Of a DNA stretch of 64,000 nt, positions 1 through 9,791 are shown piece by piece (position 1 is the first letter of the stretch; every line of letters begins with the position of its first letter). Source of the stretch: Colwellia sp. (GTDB taxonomy: Bacteria > Pseudomonadota > Gammaproteobacteria > Enterobacterales > Alteromonadaceae); contig NZ_JABSPA010000002.1 in assembly GCF_013214175.1 (NCBI RefSeq), positions 558,001 through 622,000 of the forward strand. Direction: 5' to 3'. The position numbers and the translations under genes were made by a program. Below the pieces are notes generated by a model. That model ran no database searches, was not told where the DNA came from, and saw nothing but the letters and a program-made list of their open reading frames with translations.

Positions 1-2278
1 CAAACAATACGCAGTGCCGGAAAAAAATAGCCTACTGACCGGCAAAGTTATCGGTCATAGGGACGGTTTTGGTTTCTTTTCGCCGGATGATTCATCGATT
101 ACCGATAAAAAAGGCAAAGATTTTTATATCTCTTCTTATGAAATGCAACGTGTATTTCATGGTGATATCGTGCAAGCTATTCTGGTTGATCGGACCGACC
201 GAAAAGGCCGTAAAGAAGTTAAAATTCTTGAGGTTATTGAACCAAGGAAAGCACCCATAGTTGGTCGTTTATACGTTGATCATCATATTTGCTCGGTAGT
301 GCCCGAAGACAGTAAAATTAAACAAGAAGTGCTAATCGACCCTGAAGCTAGGCTTAGTGCTCGTCATGGTCAAATGGTGGTTGTTGAACTAGTACAAAGA
401 CCGACTAGGCGCACTAGTGCCATTGGTAAAGTGATTGAAGTGTTAGGTGACCACCTTGCCCCAGGCATGGAAATAGAAATCGCCTTACGCGCCCATGATT
501 TACCTCATCAATTTTCTCATTCCGTACAAGCGGAAGTGGCCAGTATTGCTGATGAAGTAGAAGAGTCAGCTAAGTTACCACGCAAAGACTTACGTGACTT
601 ACCGTTAGTAACCATTGATGGTGAAGATGCTCGCGACTTTGATGATGCGGTCTATTGTCAGCCGAAAAAATCAGGTGGCTGGCGCTTATGGGTAGCGATT
701 GCCGATGTTAGTTATTATGTGAAAGATGGCACAGACCTTGACGAAGAGGCAATATCTCGCGGTAATTCAGTCTATTTTCCTAGCCAAGTTATCCCTATGT
801 TGCCCGAGAAACTTTCTAATGGTTTATGTTCACTAAAACCGGATGTCGACCGTTTATGTATGGTTTGTGAAATGACGGTTAGCGCGACGGGTAATCTCTC
901 AGGCAGTCAATTTTATCCGGCAGTAATGCGCTCTCATGTCCGTTTTACTTACACCAAAGTCGCCGCTATTCTTGACGGTGATGAAACGCTGGTTAATGAA
1001 TATCAAGCCTTGGTACCAGATTTAAAAAATCTTGAAAATATGTACCATGCCTTAACGGATGCCCGTCTTAAACGTGGTGCTATCGCTTTTGAAACGCAAG
1101 AGTCTATTTTCCTTTTCAATGAAGATAAAAAGATTGATAGTGTTGTGCCGTTAATTCGCAATGACGCTCATAAAATCATTGAAGAATGTATGATTTTAGC
1201 CAACGTAGCGACAGCGAAATTTATTGAAAAACATGAAAAACCGGGTTTATTCCGTGTGCATGAAAAGCCTAATGAAGATAAGTACCGTAACTTTATTACT
1301 TACTTAAATGAGCTTGGTTTATCAATGCCAGTAAAAGAAGAGCCGGAGCCAAGAGATTACGGTGATATCTTAGCGAAAGTGGCCGGTCGTCCAGATCAAG
1401 AGCTTATTCAAACCATGCTGTTACGCTCAATGCGCCAAGCGGTTTACCAAAGTGACAATGAAGGTCATTTTGGTTTAGCGTTACCTTCATACAGTCACTT
1501 CACTTCACCTATTCGTCGTTACCCTGATTTAGTTGTGCATCGTGTGATTAAAGCAATTCTTGAAAAAGAAGCTAAGAATGATGCTAATGAAGGTTTTTAC
1601 GAGTACACATTAGCAGAAGTCATTGAATTAGGTGAACATTGTTCTATGACTGAGCGCAGGGCTGATGAAGCGACGCGTGATGTTGCTGACTGGCTTAAGT
1701 GTGAGTTTATGCAAGACCATGTTGGTGATAATTTTACCGGCGTTATCTCAACGGTGACTAACTTTGGCATGTTTGTTCGCTTACAAGATTTACATATTGA
1801 AGGTTTGGTGCATATCACTTCTCTTGGTCGTGACTTCTACCACTTTGATGATGTTCGTATGTGTCTTACCGGTGAAAACAGTGGCAATAAATTCCGTGTC
1901 GGCGATGAAATTCGTGTGCAAGTTGCCGCGGTTAACCTTGATGAAAAGAAAATAGATTTACGACTTGAAGGTGTTGATGTTGACGATTCACCTCAAGGCA
2001 GGTCTAAAGGAAAATCTAAAGATAGGTCTAAAGGTAAGTCTAAAAGCATAGGTGGTCGGCGTTCAGGGAAAAGCTCTGAGGCAAGTCAACCGACTGACAA
2101 CAGTGTGAATAATGCGACCGCTAAAAAAGGCAAGTCTAAAAGTGGCGCTAAAAGCAAGTCTAAAGGCCATGCTAAAGATAAGCCGAAAGAAAAAAGTAAA
2201 GTGAAAAAACGCAGTGCGCGTAAAAAACGTCCGGGTAAAAATGCCCGCAAGAATACCAAGAGCGACGTGACAAAATAG
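1..2278 (+). CDS. rnr: Ribonuclease R, 5'-truncated by the window edge
   Basis: RNase R is a processive 3'-to-5' exoribonuclease that degrades structured RNA. The reading frame is open to the window edge: codons from base 2 (K-Q-Y-A-V-P-E-K) align with the E. coli segment just before its GTVIGHRDG, so the real start and the N-terminal helix-turn-helix lie outside. The GTG at 14 is probably an internal Val. Visible in order are the cold-shock domains, the RNB catalytic core with TIDGEDARDFDDAV (the acidic metal-binding residues) and HFTSPIRRYPDL, and an S1 domain near GVISTVTNFGMFVRL. A Lys/Ser-rich basic tail with repeated KGKSK-type units makes up about the last 100 residues, typical of RNase R rather than RNase II. 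rlmB follows, the usual gammaproteobacterial order. Confidence 0.95.
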   Translation, partial: KQYAVPEKNSLLTGKVIGHRDGFGFFSPDDSSITDKKGKDFYISSYEMQRVFHGDIVQAILVDRTDRKGRKEVKILEVIEPRKAPIVGRLYVDHHICSVVPEDSKIKQEVLIDPEARLSARHGQMVVVELVQRPTRRTSAIGKVIEVLGDHLAPGMEIEIALRAHDLPHQFSHSVQAEVASIADEVEESAKLPRKDLRDLPLVTIDGEDARDFDDAVYCQPKKSGGWRLWVAIADVSYYVKDGTDLDEEAISRGNSVYFPSQVIPMLPEKLSNGLCSLKPDVDRLCMVCEMTVSATGNLSGSQFYPAVMRSHVRFTYTKVAAILDGDETLVNEYQALVPDLKNLENMYHALTDARLKRGAIAFETQESIFLFNEDKKIDSVVPLIRNDAHKIIEECMILANVATAKFIEKHEKPGLFRVHEKPNEDKYRNFITYLNELGLSMPVKEEPEPRDYGDILAKVAGRPDQELIQTMLLRSMRQAVYQSDNEGHFGLALPSYSHFTSPIRRYPDLVVHRVIKAILEKEAKNDANEGFYEYTLAEVIELGEHCSMTERRADEATRDVADWLKCEFMQDHVGDNFTGVISTVTNFGMFVRLQDLHIEGLVHITSLGRDFYHFDDVRMCLTGENSGNKFRVGDEIRVQVAAVNLDEKKIDLRLEGVDVDDSPQGRSKGKSKDRSKGKSKSIGGRRSGKSSEASQPTDNSVNNATAKKGKSKSGAKSKSKGHAKDKPKEKSKVKKRSARKKRPGKNARKNTKSDVTK

Positions 2279-2344
2279 TGAAATAAACCCTTAATTACTT
2301 CGGGTATTAAACTTCGGTTAATAATTTAAATATAGAGAAAGAAC

Positions 2345-3100
2345 ATGGCAAAAAATGAAGAGTTAGTTTTTGGTATTCATGCAGTTAATGCCTTAATTAA
2401 CGTAGCACCGGAGCGTTTTATCGAAATATGGCTATTAAAAGGTCGTGAAGATGACCGTATAATGCCAATCATTAATTTATCTCGTAAATACGGAATCGGT
2501 ACTCAATTGGCCAGTCGTAAAGTATTGGATGAAAAAAGTGAAGGTGAGCAGCACCAAGGTGTTGTTGCCCGTGTTAGACCGGGTAAAGCCTATACAGAAA
2601 ATGACATAGATGACATTTTACAAGCCGCTGAGAAAAAAGGTATACCACCATTCTTGCTCATCTTAGATGGTGTTACCGATCCACATAATCTAGGTGCTTG
2701 TTTACGTAATGCCGATGCTGCTGGTGTACAAGCCATCATAGTTCCAAAAGATAATGCCGCTCAAATCACCCCTACCGTGCGTAAAGTTGCTGTTGGCGCT
2801 GTGGAAAGTGTGCCTTTAGTACAAGTAACTAACTTATCAAGAACAATGAAGCAGCTGCAAAAACAAGGTGTTTGGATAGTCGGCACGGCCGGTGAAACTG
2901 ATACCTGTTTATATGACACCAAACTCGCAGGTCCGATGGCTCTTGTGATGGGCGCTGAAGGAAAGGGCATGCGTCGATTGACTCGCGAAAATTGTGACCA
3001 ATTAGTTAAGTTGCCTATGGCAGGCACCGTTTCTAGTTTAAATGTATCAGTGGCAACAGGTATTTGCCTGTTTGAAATGGTACGCCAACGTTCTATTTAA
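2345..3100 (+). CDS. rlmB: 23S rRNA (guanosine-2'-O-)-methyltransferase RlmB
   Basis: SpoU-family (SPOUT) methyltransferase that 2'-O-methylates G2251 in the peptidyl-transferase P loop of 23S rRNA using S-adenosylmethionine. At 251 residues it has the usual length. The N-terminal substrate-binding domain (about 1-85) opens with the typical [12 protein letters not shown]. The trefoil-knot domain carries motif 1 around residues 107-124 ([18 protein letters not shown]) and motifs 2/3 around 200-240 ([11 protein letters not shown], then [11 protein letters not shown]). The start ATG is preceded by AGAAAGAAC. It lies 66 bases after rnr and is probably cotranscribed with it. Confidence 0.96.
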   Translation: MAKNEELVFGIHAVNALINVAPERFIEIWLLKGREDDRIMPIINLSRKYGIGTQLASRKVLDEKSEGEQHQGVVARVRPGKAYTENDIDDILQAAEKKGIPPFLLILDGVTDPHNLGACLRNADAAGVQAIIVPKDNAAQITPTVRKVAVGAVESVPLVQVTNLSRTMKQLQKQGVWIVGTAGETDTCLYDTKLAGPMALVMGAEGKGMRRLTRENCDQLVKLPMAGTVSSLNVSVATGICLFEMVRQRSI

Positions 3101-3161
3101 TAATGGACTCATTCGGCTTGTCATTAGGTAAGTCGAATTAATAATAAAGGGAAGTTTACAA

Positions 3162-4457
3162 ATGAAAAAATTATCTATTGCTATAGCTTTAATACTAGCA
3201 AGCTTACTTATGGCGCCAAAATTTATTGGCTCTGTCGTAGAAGAAGAGCGCGAAAAAGTACTGGTTGAACTGAATAACACTGACGGTATTACCTTAACTA
3301 CCAGCCAATATACTAGCAGTTGGTTTGGTGCTGAAGTGACATCTGAACTGACTTTTTCCCTTGATGACGCTGGTTTAGCCGATGTTACCATTCTTTTAGA
3401 GGAACAGTTGTCATTTGGCCCGGTGATTATCACTGAGCAAGATTGGCATTTAGGACTTGGCTATTCATCGATGAAGTTTGAATTCTCAGCGGCTGAAGTT
3501 GATGACGAAATTATCGACCTTATTAATGAAAAGCTTCACCTTGGCGCGCTACTTAGTTTTAATAAAGATGTCACCACCTTTATTAAAACTGAAGAAATGA
3601 GCTATCAGGATGGTGAAACTTTAATTGTCTCTGCACCTGCGGAAGCGCAATTTACTCTTATTAACAATGAGGAAATCAATGGTGACTTTTCTTGGGGTGG
3701 TATTGAGATCAAGGGAGAAGGCGAACGTTTTGTTATTGGCACAGTAGCTATGTCAACCGAGCAAAAGGTTGTCAGTGGCGATTACTTGCAAGGAACGGCT
3801 ATTTTAACGGGTGATGCTACTTTCAATGTTGCTAATATTGATATGTATAGCCAGAACAGTCATGTTTTCTCATTAAGTGAAGCGGGCTTAACCAGTGTTG
3901 TTTCAGTAGATGATGAGCTATTAGCACTTAAGTTAAAATATCATGCTAAAGAAATTAGTGCCTCAGGACAGAGTTTTGAACAGCCTAATTTAGAGGTAGT
4001 ACTAGCGAATATTGATATTAATGCCTTACAAGAATTGAATAAGCTGAGCGCTGAACTATCGATAGATGTGGCAGGGCAGGATTACTCAGCCGAGTTATTA
4101 GCGGCATTGTCAGCGGTTGCTGATCAAATCTTAGCGAAAGAGCCTAAATTGACTGTGACCGATTTAAGTGTGGTCACTGAACAAGGCAAGATTGCTAGTG
4201 AGTTTTCTTTGAATATCAATAAAGATCTGTTTGATTTTAATAGTATTAACTCGAATTCAATGGCCTTAATTATGGCTTTAGAAGCGGATGCTAAAGGTAG
4301 CGTACCTATGGAATTTCTAACTCAGTTCGGTATGGCGCCTATGGTAGATAATTTTGTTGCGCAAGGTTATTTAACCAAACAAGATAATGACGTGAGCTTT
4401 GTTGCTAAATATGTTGAAAGCCAGTTAACAATTAACGGTAAAGCCTTTCAGTTATAA
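3162..4457 (+). CDS. DUF945 (YdgA-like) family protein
   Basis: A 431-residue protein with an N-terminal hydrophobic segment (about 5-22) that could be a signal anchor, followed by a long beta-rich domain. The early TTSQYTSSWFGAEVTSEL matches the Y-x-x-S-W-F-G pattern of the DUF945 family, whose E. coli member is YdgA. The molecular role of the family is not established. AAAGGGA lies about 10 bases before the ATG and supports this start. The gene ends in a hairpin terminator shared with the convergent fbp. Family assignment is from resemblance by eye. Confidence 0.75.
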   Translation: MKKLSIAIALILASLLMAPKFIGSVVEEEREKVLVELNNTDGITLTTSQYTSSWFGAEVTSELTFSLDDAGLADVTILLEEQLSFGPVIITEQDWHLGLGYSSMKFEFSAAEVDDEIIDLINEKLHLGALLSFNKDVTTFIKTEEMSYQDGETLIVSAPAEAQFTLINNEEINGDFSWGGIEIKGEGERFVIGTVAMSTEQKVVSGDYLQGTAILTGDATFNVANIDMYSQNSHVFSLSEAGLTSVVSVDDELLALKLKYHAKEISASGQSFEQPNLEVVLANIDINALQELNKLSAELSIDVAGQDYSAELLAALSAVADQILAKEPKLTVTDLSVVTEQGKIASEFSLNINKDLFDFNSINSNSMALIMALEADAKGSVPMEFLTQFGMAPMVDNFVAQGYLTKQDNDVSFVAKYVESQLTINGKAFQL

Positions 4458-4513
4458 CACTTTTAATGGCTAACTAAGCTGAGTAAATTCAGGTAACTAA
4501 GTAAACAAATACA

Positions 4514-4550
4514 AAAAAGGCTTATTGTTTGAAACAATAAGCCTTTTTAT
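4514..4550. terminator. Bidirectional intrinsic terminator between the DUF945 gene and fbp
   Basis: A 14-bp perfect stem (4514-4527 with 4535-4548), with an A-run on the left and a T-run on the right, sits between two convergent genes. It should act on both strands. Confidence 0.85.
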
Positions 4551-4607
4551 TTGATGTTTATCTAATAATAGAATTTTACTGAGAAGAGTATTTCCTGCTT
4601 ATCTACT

Positions 4608-5576
4608 TTATTTGTAGTAGCTTAAACATTTCTCTACTTCATTTTTAGAGCCCATAATAACTTCAACACGTTGATGGATGCTATCAGGTTCAATATCCAT
4701 AATACGGCCTTGGCTAGTCATTGCTAAACCACCGGCTTGTTCAAGCAAAAATGCCATCGGATTGGCTTCATACATTAAACGTAATTTGTATGGTTGCTCA
4801 GGCTTTCTGCTATCGGCAGGGTAAGTGAAGATACCACCGCGACATAATACACGATGAATATCACCCACCATGGCAGCTATCCAGCGCATATTGAAGTTTT
4901 TACCGCGTGGTCCGGTATCACCAGCAAGTAAATCATCAATGTAGTTTTGCATTGGTGCTTGCCAAAAGCGTTGATTTGACATGTTTATAGCAAATTCCTG
5001 GGTATCTGTAGGCACTTGTACATTACGTTCTACTAGCAAATAACCACCATGGGTTCTATCTAGTACATAAAAGTGTGTGCCACTACCTGTGGTCATCACT
5101 AACATTGTTGATGGGCCGTATAAGACATAACCTGCACAAACTTGAGTATTACCTGCTTGTTTGAACATATCATCATCGCCAGCTTTAATATCTGTTGGCG
5201 CTTCATGAATTGAAAAAATAGTACCAATTAATGAATTGATATCGATATTCGAGCTACCATCAAGGGGATCGAACGAAACAATATATTTGCCATTTTCATC
5301 ACCAGCCACTGAGTGGTCTTCTTCTTCCGATGAAATAGCTTTAACAAAACCAGACTCAAGTAAAATATCTTTAAATAACTCGTTGGCAACCACATCTAAT
5401 TGCTTCTGAACTTCACCTTGGATGTTTTCATCAAGGGTTGAGCCCATTACGTCACCTAAGTGGCCTTGGCTAACTCGAAACGAAATTTCTTTCGTGGCAG
5501 CTAAAATAGTTTTTATTAATGAAATTAAATCAAGAGGTACATTGTCTTGACGTAAAGCTGGGGCTAGTCGTTGCAT
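4608..5576 (-). CDS. fbp: Fructose-1,6-bisphosphatase class I
   Basis: Hydrolyses fructose-1,6-bisphosphate to fructose-6-phosphate in gluconeogenesis. At 322 residues it has the family length. Metal and substrate motifs are intact: EEE at 84-86, [10 protein letters not shown] at 103-112, and the C-terminal [15 protein letters not shown]. The gene is monocistronic on the minus strand, has its own terminator, and is followed upstream by a 1.2-kb gap. It fits with pckA in this window: both are gluconeogenic, as expected for an organism that lives on amino and organic acids. Confidence 0.97.
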   Translation of the reverse strand: MQRLAPALRQDNVPLDLISLIKTILAATKEISFRVSQGHLGDVMGSTLDENIQGEVQKQLDVVANELFKDILLESGFVKAISSEEEDHSVAGDENGKYIVSFDPLDGSSNIDINSLIGTIFSIHEAPTDIKAGDDDMFKQAGNTQVCAGYVLYGPSTMLVMTTGSGTHFYVLDRTHGGYLLVERNVQVPTDTQEFAINMSNQRFWQAPMQNYIDDLLAGDTGPRGKNFNMRWIAAMVGDIHRVLCRGGIFTYPADSRKPEQPYKLRLMYEANPMAFLLEQAGGLAMTSQGRIMDIEPDSIHQRVEVIMGSKNEVEKCLSYYK

Positions 5577-5825
5577 TAGGTTACCTAAATTACTTTAAAG
5601 TTGTTTGGTTTGAATTAGTTTGCTTGTCATCGCGCTGGGCAATTGTTGCGTATTATTATTTGCGTAATAAGTCGTCTTATTTTTGATGTAATCATTTAAA
5701 ACGACTGACATATTATAGCAAGGTTGTACTTCGCTTTAACATGCTTAACGCGATTAATTTACCGATAATACTTGCTATTGCTTCACTTTACTGGCTTTTA
5801 GACGAGTAAAGCTAAAGCGTATTTA

Positions 5826-5985
5826 CAATATCAGGCTTAGTTAGCAGGGCTAAATTACCTGCCAGCAACAAGCTTAAGTCAATGAAAATATCAGCATAGA
5901 TAAGGTAGCGTAAATCAAACCCCAAGCAGTAACGGGTAATACGGGCATATTATCATATTGTTTTTTAATTGAAATCATCTGCATG
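5826..5985 (-). pseudogene. Relic of an EamA/DMT transporter gene, internally deleted
   Basis: Read on the minus strand, about 5917-5982 encodes MISIKKQYDNMPVLPVTAWG. This matches MISIKNQHNNMPVLPATAWG inside the intact EamA gene at 9792-10715. Directly after it, in another frame, comes LLLAGNLALLTKP, matching the C-terminal LMLAGNLVVLAKP of the same protein. The roughly 280 bases that separate these two parts in the intact gene are missing, so this is a remnant of a paralogue with an internal deletion. It is not expected to make protein. Confidence 0.75.
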
Positions 5986-6703
5986 ATAGTGAAAAAATTC
6001 TCCCATAATACAGCAACCTAAGTTCAATCAGGTTATAACTTCTCCAACATAAACCTCTCATACAAGTCCTACAAAAGACGATAGCAGATATAAAGAGCGG
6101 CTATAGCATAGTAGCTCAATCTCTTAATGAAAAATGCCTTGTATTTTAAAGTTAAGTGGTAGCCAAAATATTTTTATTTATTGCTTGATAGTACTAATTG
6201 ATTAAGAATTTTTAAGATGTTTAGTACTGAAACTCGAGTACTTGCTAACATGCACAGTAACACTTTTGACTGTATAATAATTCAGTTTATATGTATATAT
6301 ATTCGTATTTGTAATGTTAAACACCTAATTAAAGCCTTTAATATAGCCAAATAGTGACATTAAGGTATACATTATATTGTATGCATTGTTAATTTTATGT
6401 CAATAGCCGAGGTGTTTAGGTAGTTTAGTTACTCTAGATCAATTTTTTATAAAAAATTCAGCTTTATTTTTTTACTTTTTTATTGTTAGAAATCTAATTA
6501 TTTACTGCAGAACTTTGGTACTTGTATTGTTTTAAATTTGAGCGCTAAGTGAGTGAATTAACAGCATTTTGTTGGGCTTTGTGTTTAAAAGTGTAATCAA
6601 AACGTTATCAAATGTTACCCATTGTTTTTGTTTAACTAAAAATTTACATAACCGATTCCTTATTTTACCTATTGTAATGAATTTAGCGCTGTTTTATAAA
6701 TAA

Positions 6704-6733
6704 TTGACTGGGTTGTTTTGTGAACATTGTAAT
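6704..6733 (+). promoter_or_regulatory. Candidate sigma-70 promoter for the TonB-dependent receptor
   Basis: TTGACT (6704-6709) and TGTAAT (6728-6733) are separated by 18 bases, about 75 bases before the receptor start. Each box is one base from consensus. The surrounding DNA is very AT-rich, so a chance match is possible. Confidence 0.4.
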
Positions 6734-6810
6734 AAACAATCAAAAAACATAATAAAAATAATAAATAAATGAATAATTATAACAAGAGTCCAAAATAGGG
6801 AAGAAATAAT

Positions 6811-9468
6811 ATGTCTAATAAATTCCGTACGGGAACTTTAGCGTTAGCAGTTAGCATGGCGTTAGGTACTGTATCTGCATATGCTGCAGAAGATGATGCC
6901 AAAGCAGTAAAAGAAAAAAGTGTTGAACGAATCGCTGTTGTTGGTACAAGATCTGCTCCTAGATCTGTTGCTGATTCACCAGTACCCATTGATATTGTTG
7001 GTGGTGATGAACTCGGTAAAAATGCGTCAAGTGATATGCTTGATATGCTGCAAGGAGCAATCCCTTCATTAAATGTTCGCCAACAACCAATATCTGATGC
7101 CGCATCTTTTATTCGCCCGGTTAACTTACGTGGTTTGTCATCAGACAGTACGTTAGTTTTACTTAACGGAAAACGACGTCACAGGGCTTCTGTTATTGCC
7201 TTTCAAGGTGGTGGTGTAAATGATGGTGCCCAAGGTCCTGATATTTCGGTGATCCCTAGTGTTGCGATAAAACAAGTCGAAGTGCTTCGAGATGGTGCTG
7301 CTGCGCAATATGGCTCAGATGCCATTGCTGGTGTACTGAACTTTGTGTTAAAAGACAGTGCAGAGGGTGGCTCAATTTCGGTAAAAGCAGGCGAATATTA
7401 TGAAGGTGACGGTGGCTTATTGGTCGTTGATGGTAATATTGGTATGCCGTTTACCGATGATGGCTTTGCTAACTTAAGTTTTCAGTATAAAACTGCCGAA
7501 GCCACTAGTCGAAGCGTGCAACGTCCAGATGCTCAGGGATTAATAGATGCAGGTAATACGGCTGTAGCTAGCCCAGCAATGGTTTGGGGTAATCCTGAAA
7601 TTGAAGATGATATTACACTTTTTGCTAATGTCGGTCTTGATTTAGGTAATGATAACGAATTTTATATGTTTGGTAATTATTCTGATCGTACAGCGACCGG
7701 TGGTTACTACTATCGTAACCCGCAAAACCGTGGCGGTGTCTTTAGTAAAGATGTTTTCGATTATGATTGGGATCCAGATGGTGATGGTACAAATGATCCA
7801 ACTCGTAAAGTTTGGTTAGTGGGAGATATGGCTGGAGCAGGAATGAGTGGCTGTCCAACAGATGTTACTTTGGTCAATAATGTTACCGGTGATAGTATCG
7901 ATAATATTCTTCTAACGCCTGAATATGCACAAGTGGCAGCAAGTGAAAATTGTTGGGCGTTTAATGAAATGATGCCTGGTGGTTACACGCCACAATTTAC
8001 CGGTGTCATTAATGATGTTTCTTTGACTATGGGCACTAGAGGTGAAATTAGTGGTGGATTCTTGGATGATGCTTATTATGACATAAGTGGCTCAGTAGGA
8101 AGAAACAAGTCAACTTATACCCTAGTCAACACAGTAAACCCATCCATGGGGGCATTAAACACTAGCCAACCTAATAACGCCTTTGAAGCGGGATCTTATA
8201 TTCAGTTAGAAAAATCTTTTAATTTTGATCTAGTCAAAGGTATTGATATTGGCTTAGACGACATGATGAACTTTGCAACGGGTTTTGAATGGCGCCAAGA
8301 GAGCTTTGAAATAGTCTCGGGAGAACAAGCATCATGGCAACAAGGTCCTTTAGCGGATCAAGGTTTTAGTGTTGGCTCCCATGGTTTTGCTGGTTTCTCG
8401 CCTGAAGCTCAAGGTATAAATTCTCGTCAAAGTATTGCCGTCTACGTTGATGTGGAAGCATACGTTACTGAAGATTTCTTATTGGGTGCAGCCATTCGCT
8501 ACGAAGATTTCTCTTCTTTTGGTGATACCACTAACTATAAATTAACTGCACAATATCAACTAACTGATGAATTTTCACTACGTGGATCTCATTCAACGGG
8601 CTTCCGTGCGCCAACGGTTGGTCAAGCAAATGTAGTTAATACTCAAACATCACTTGTTAATGGTGAATTAATTCAATCGGCAACCTATCCGCCAACACAC
8701 GTTGTTTCTGCACAGTTGGGTGGTGTTGAGCTTGACCCAGAAGAATCACAAAGTTTTGCATTTGGTGCAGTATACCAAAGCGGAGACTTCTTTATGACGG
8801 TTGATGCTTATAGTATTGAAGTAACCGACCGTGTAGCTCAAACCGATAAAATATTTATCACTCAAGCAGATGTTGATGCGCTACAAGGTAAGTACCCAAG
8901 CCCAGAATTATTATTAGGCGGCTCAGTTACTTTCTTTGCTAACGATTTCGATACCCAAACAACAGGTGTTGATGTAGTGATGAACTACGGTATGGAATTA
9001 ATGGAGGGTGATACTAAGTTTAGTCTTGCTTATAACTACAATTCAACTGAGGTTGAGGATGCTGGTTTATTTACTTCTGATTTTAAAGTTCGTCGTTTAG
9101 AGGAAGGTATTCCTGAACATCGTGGTACGTTAACAATGGCGCAAAGCTGGGAAAGTGTCAGCATGTTTGTTCGTGCTAACTACTTTGGTGAATGGTTTGC
9201 AACCCATGCAGATGAGCCTGATGTTGATAGCTCATATGGCTGGTCAGAAACGGCTGGATCATCGTTTACTTTAGATGCAGAAGTCAGCTATTACTTTAAT
9301 GATAACTGGGTACTTTCTGTAGGTGCTAACAACATTCTTGATACAAAAGCACAAGAGTTACAAAAAGATGGTGGTGCTTACGGTGTTGTAAGCGGTGTCT
9401 ATTACGAAAGTGGGCCATTTGATTACAGCGGTGGTTTCTACTACGTAAAAGCAACTTATAACTTTTAG
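6811..9468 (+). CDS. TonB-dependent outer-membrane receptor
   Basis: An 885-residue outer-membrane receptor that should import a substrate with TonB-ExbBD energy. Residues 1-26 are a signal peptide ending AYAA. A TonB-box-like VERIAVVGTR (about 38-47) precedes the plug domain (PVNLRGLSSDSTLVLLNGKRR, then VEVLRDGAAAQYGSDAIAGVLNFVLK). The rest is the beta-barrel, ending in an aromatic residue (YNF), as outer-membrane proteins do. The plug matches the large TonB-receptor group often tied to carbohydrate or peptide uptake. Nothing beside it identifies the substrate. A DPDGDGTND stretch near residue 325 looks like a calcium-binding loop. The gene stands alone between a candidate promoter and a terminator. 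Confidence 0.9.
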   Translation: MSNKFRTGTLALAVSMALGTVSAYAAEDDAKAVKEKSVERIAVVGTRSAPRSVADSPVPIDIVGGDELGKNASSDMLDMLQGAIPSLNVRQQPISDAASFIRPVNLRGLSSDSTLVLLNGKRRHRASVIAFQGGGVNDGAQGPDISVIPSVAIKQVEVLRDGAAAQYGSDAIAGVLNFVLKDSAEGGSISVKAGEYYEGDGGLLVVDGNIGMPFTDDGFANLSFQYKTAEATSRSVQRPDAQGLIDAGNTAVASPAMVWGNPEIEDDITLFANVGLDLGNDNEFYMFGNYSDRTATGGYYYRNPQNRGGVFSKDVFDYDWDPDGDGTNDPTRKVWLVGDMAGAGMSGCPTDVTLVNNVTGDSIDNILLTPEYAQVAASENCWAFNEMMPGGYTPQFTGVINDVSLTMGTRGEISGGFLDDAYYDISGSVGRNKSTYTLVNTVNPSMGALNTSQPNNAFEAGSYIQLEKSFNFDLVKGIDIGLDDMMNFATGFEWRQESFEIVSGEQASWQQGPLADQGFSVGSHGFAGFSPEAQGINSRQSIAVYVDVEAYVTEDFLLGAAIRYEDFSSFGDTTNYKLTAQYQLTDEFSLRGSHSTGFRAPTVGQANVVNTQTSLVNGELIQSATYPPTHVVSAQLGGVELDPEESQSFAFGAVYQSGDFFMTVDAYSIEVTDRVAQTDKIFITQADVDALQGKYPSPELLLGGSVTFFANDFDTQTTGVDVVMNYGMELMEGDTKFSLAYNYNSTEVEDAGLFTSDFKVRRLEEGIPEHRGTLTMAQSWESVSMFVRANYFGEWFATHADEPDVDSSYGWSETAGSSFTLDAEVSYYFNDNWVLSVGANNILDTKAQELQKDGGAYGVVSGVYYESGPFDYSGGFYYVKATYNF

Positions 9469-9577
9469 TCTTTAATGTATTTGAAGGCAGCCGTGGCTTA
9501 AACTGTTAAGTAGTTATTTCTTACTATCTACTTTTTAGCATTTAGGACAATTATAACCATAGGCTGTCGTTTTCTTT

Positions 9578-9610
9578 AATGAGCATCATTTTGATGCTCA
9601 TTTTTTATTT
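9578..9610 (+). terminator. Intrinsic terminator of the TonB-dependent receptor gene
   Basis: An 11-bp perfect stem (9578-9588 with 9592-9602) with a 3-base loop runs into a T-rich tail, about 110 bases after the receptor stop codon. Confidence 0.85.
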
Positions 9611-9627
9611 TATTCCCCTAGTTTCGA

Positions 9628-9786
9628 ATACCAATTCTATTCAATTATTGCCCACTTGTGCTGGTTAAAACACTCCAAGGCAGCGTTGTTCTCAATTCCA
9701 ATAGCCAGCTATTAGTCAATCGAACGCCTTGCTTTGATTTGTTTTTTCTGCGCACAACAAGATCACGAACTTAATGGAATTGGTAT
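9628..9786. repeat. Inverted-repeat element, family 1, copy 1
   Basis: A 159-base element bounded by ATACCAATT and AATTGGTAT. The centre holds AATAGCCAGCTATT, itself a palindrome, followed by GTCAATCGAACGCCTTG. Related copies lie at 16517-16675 and 49229-49388, with a left-end fragment at 39601-39650. Size, terminal inverted repeats and lack of coding capacity fit a MITE-like element. It abuts the 3' end of the EamA gene. Confidence 0.8.
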
Positions 9787-9791
9787 AATAC

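Larger units (their letters stand above)
5577..6810. other. 1.2-kb gap between fbp and the TonB-dependent receptor
   Basis: No intact gene was found. It should hold the fbp promoter on the left, and it holds a decayed EamA transporter relic (5826-5985, minus strand) and a candidate receptor promoter near 6704-6733. The stretch 5990-6700 is very AT-rich and I see no coding potential or clear element in it. Confidence 0.6.

Noticed and set aside
14..16. GTG at 14 as the RNase R start
   Set aside because: Upstream codons align with RNase R, so the true start lies outside the window.
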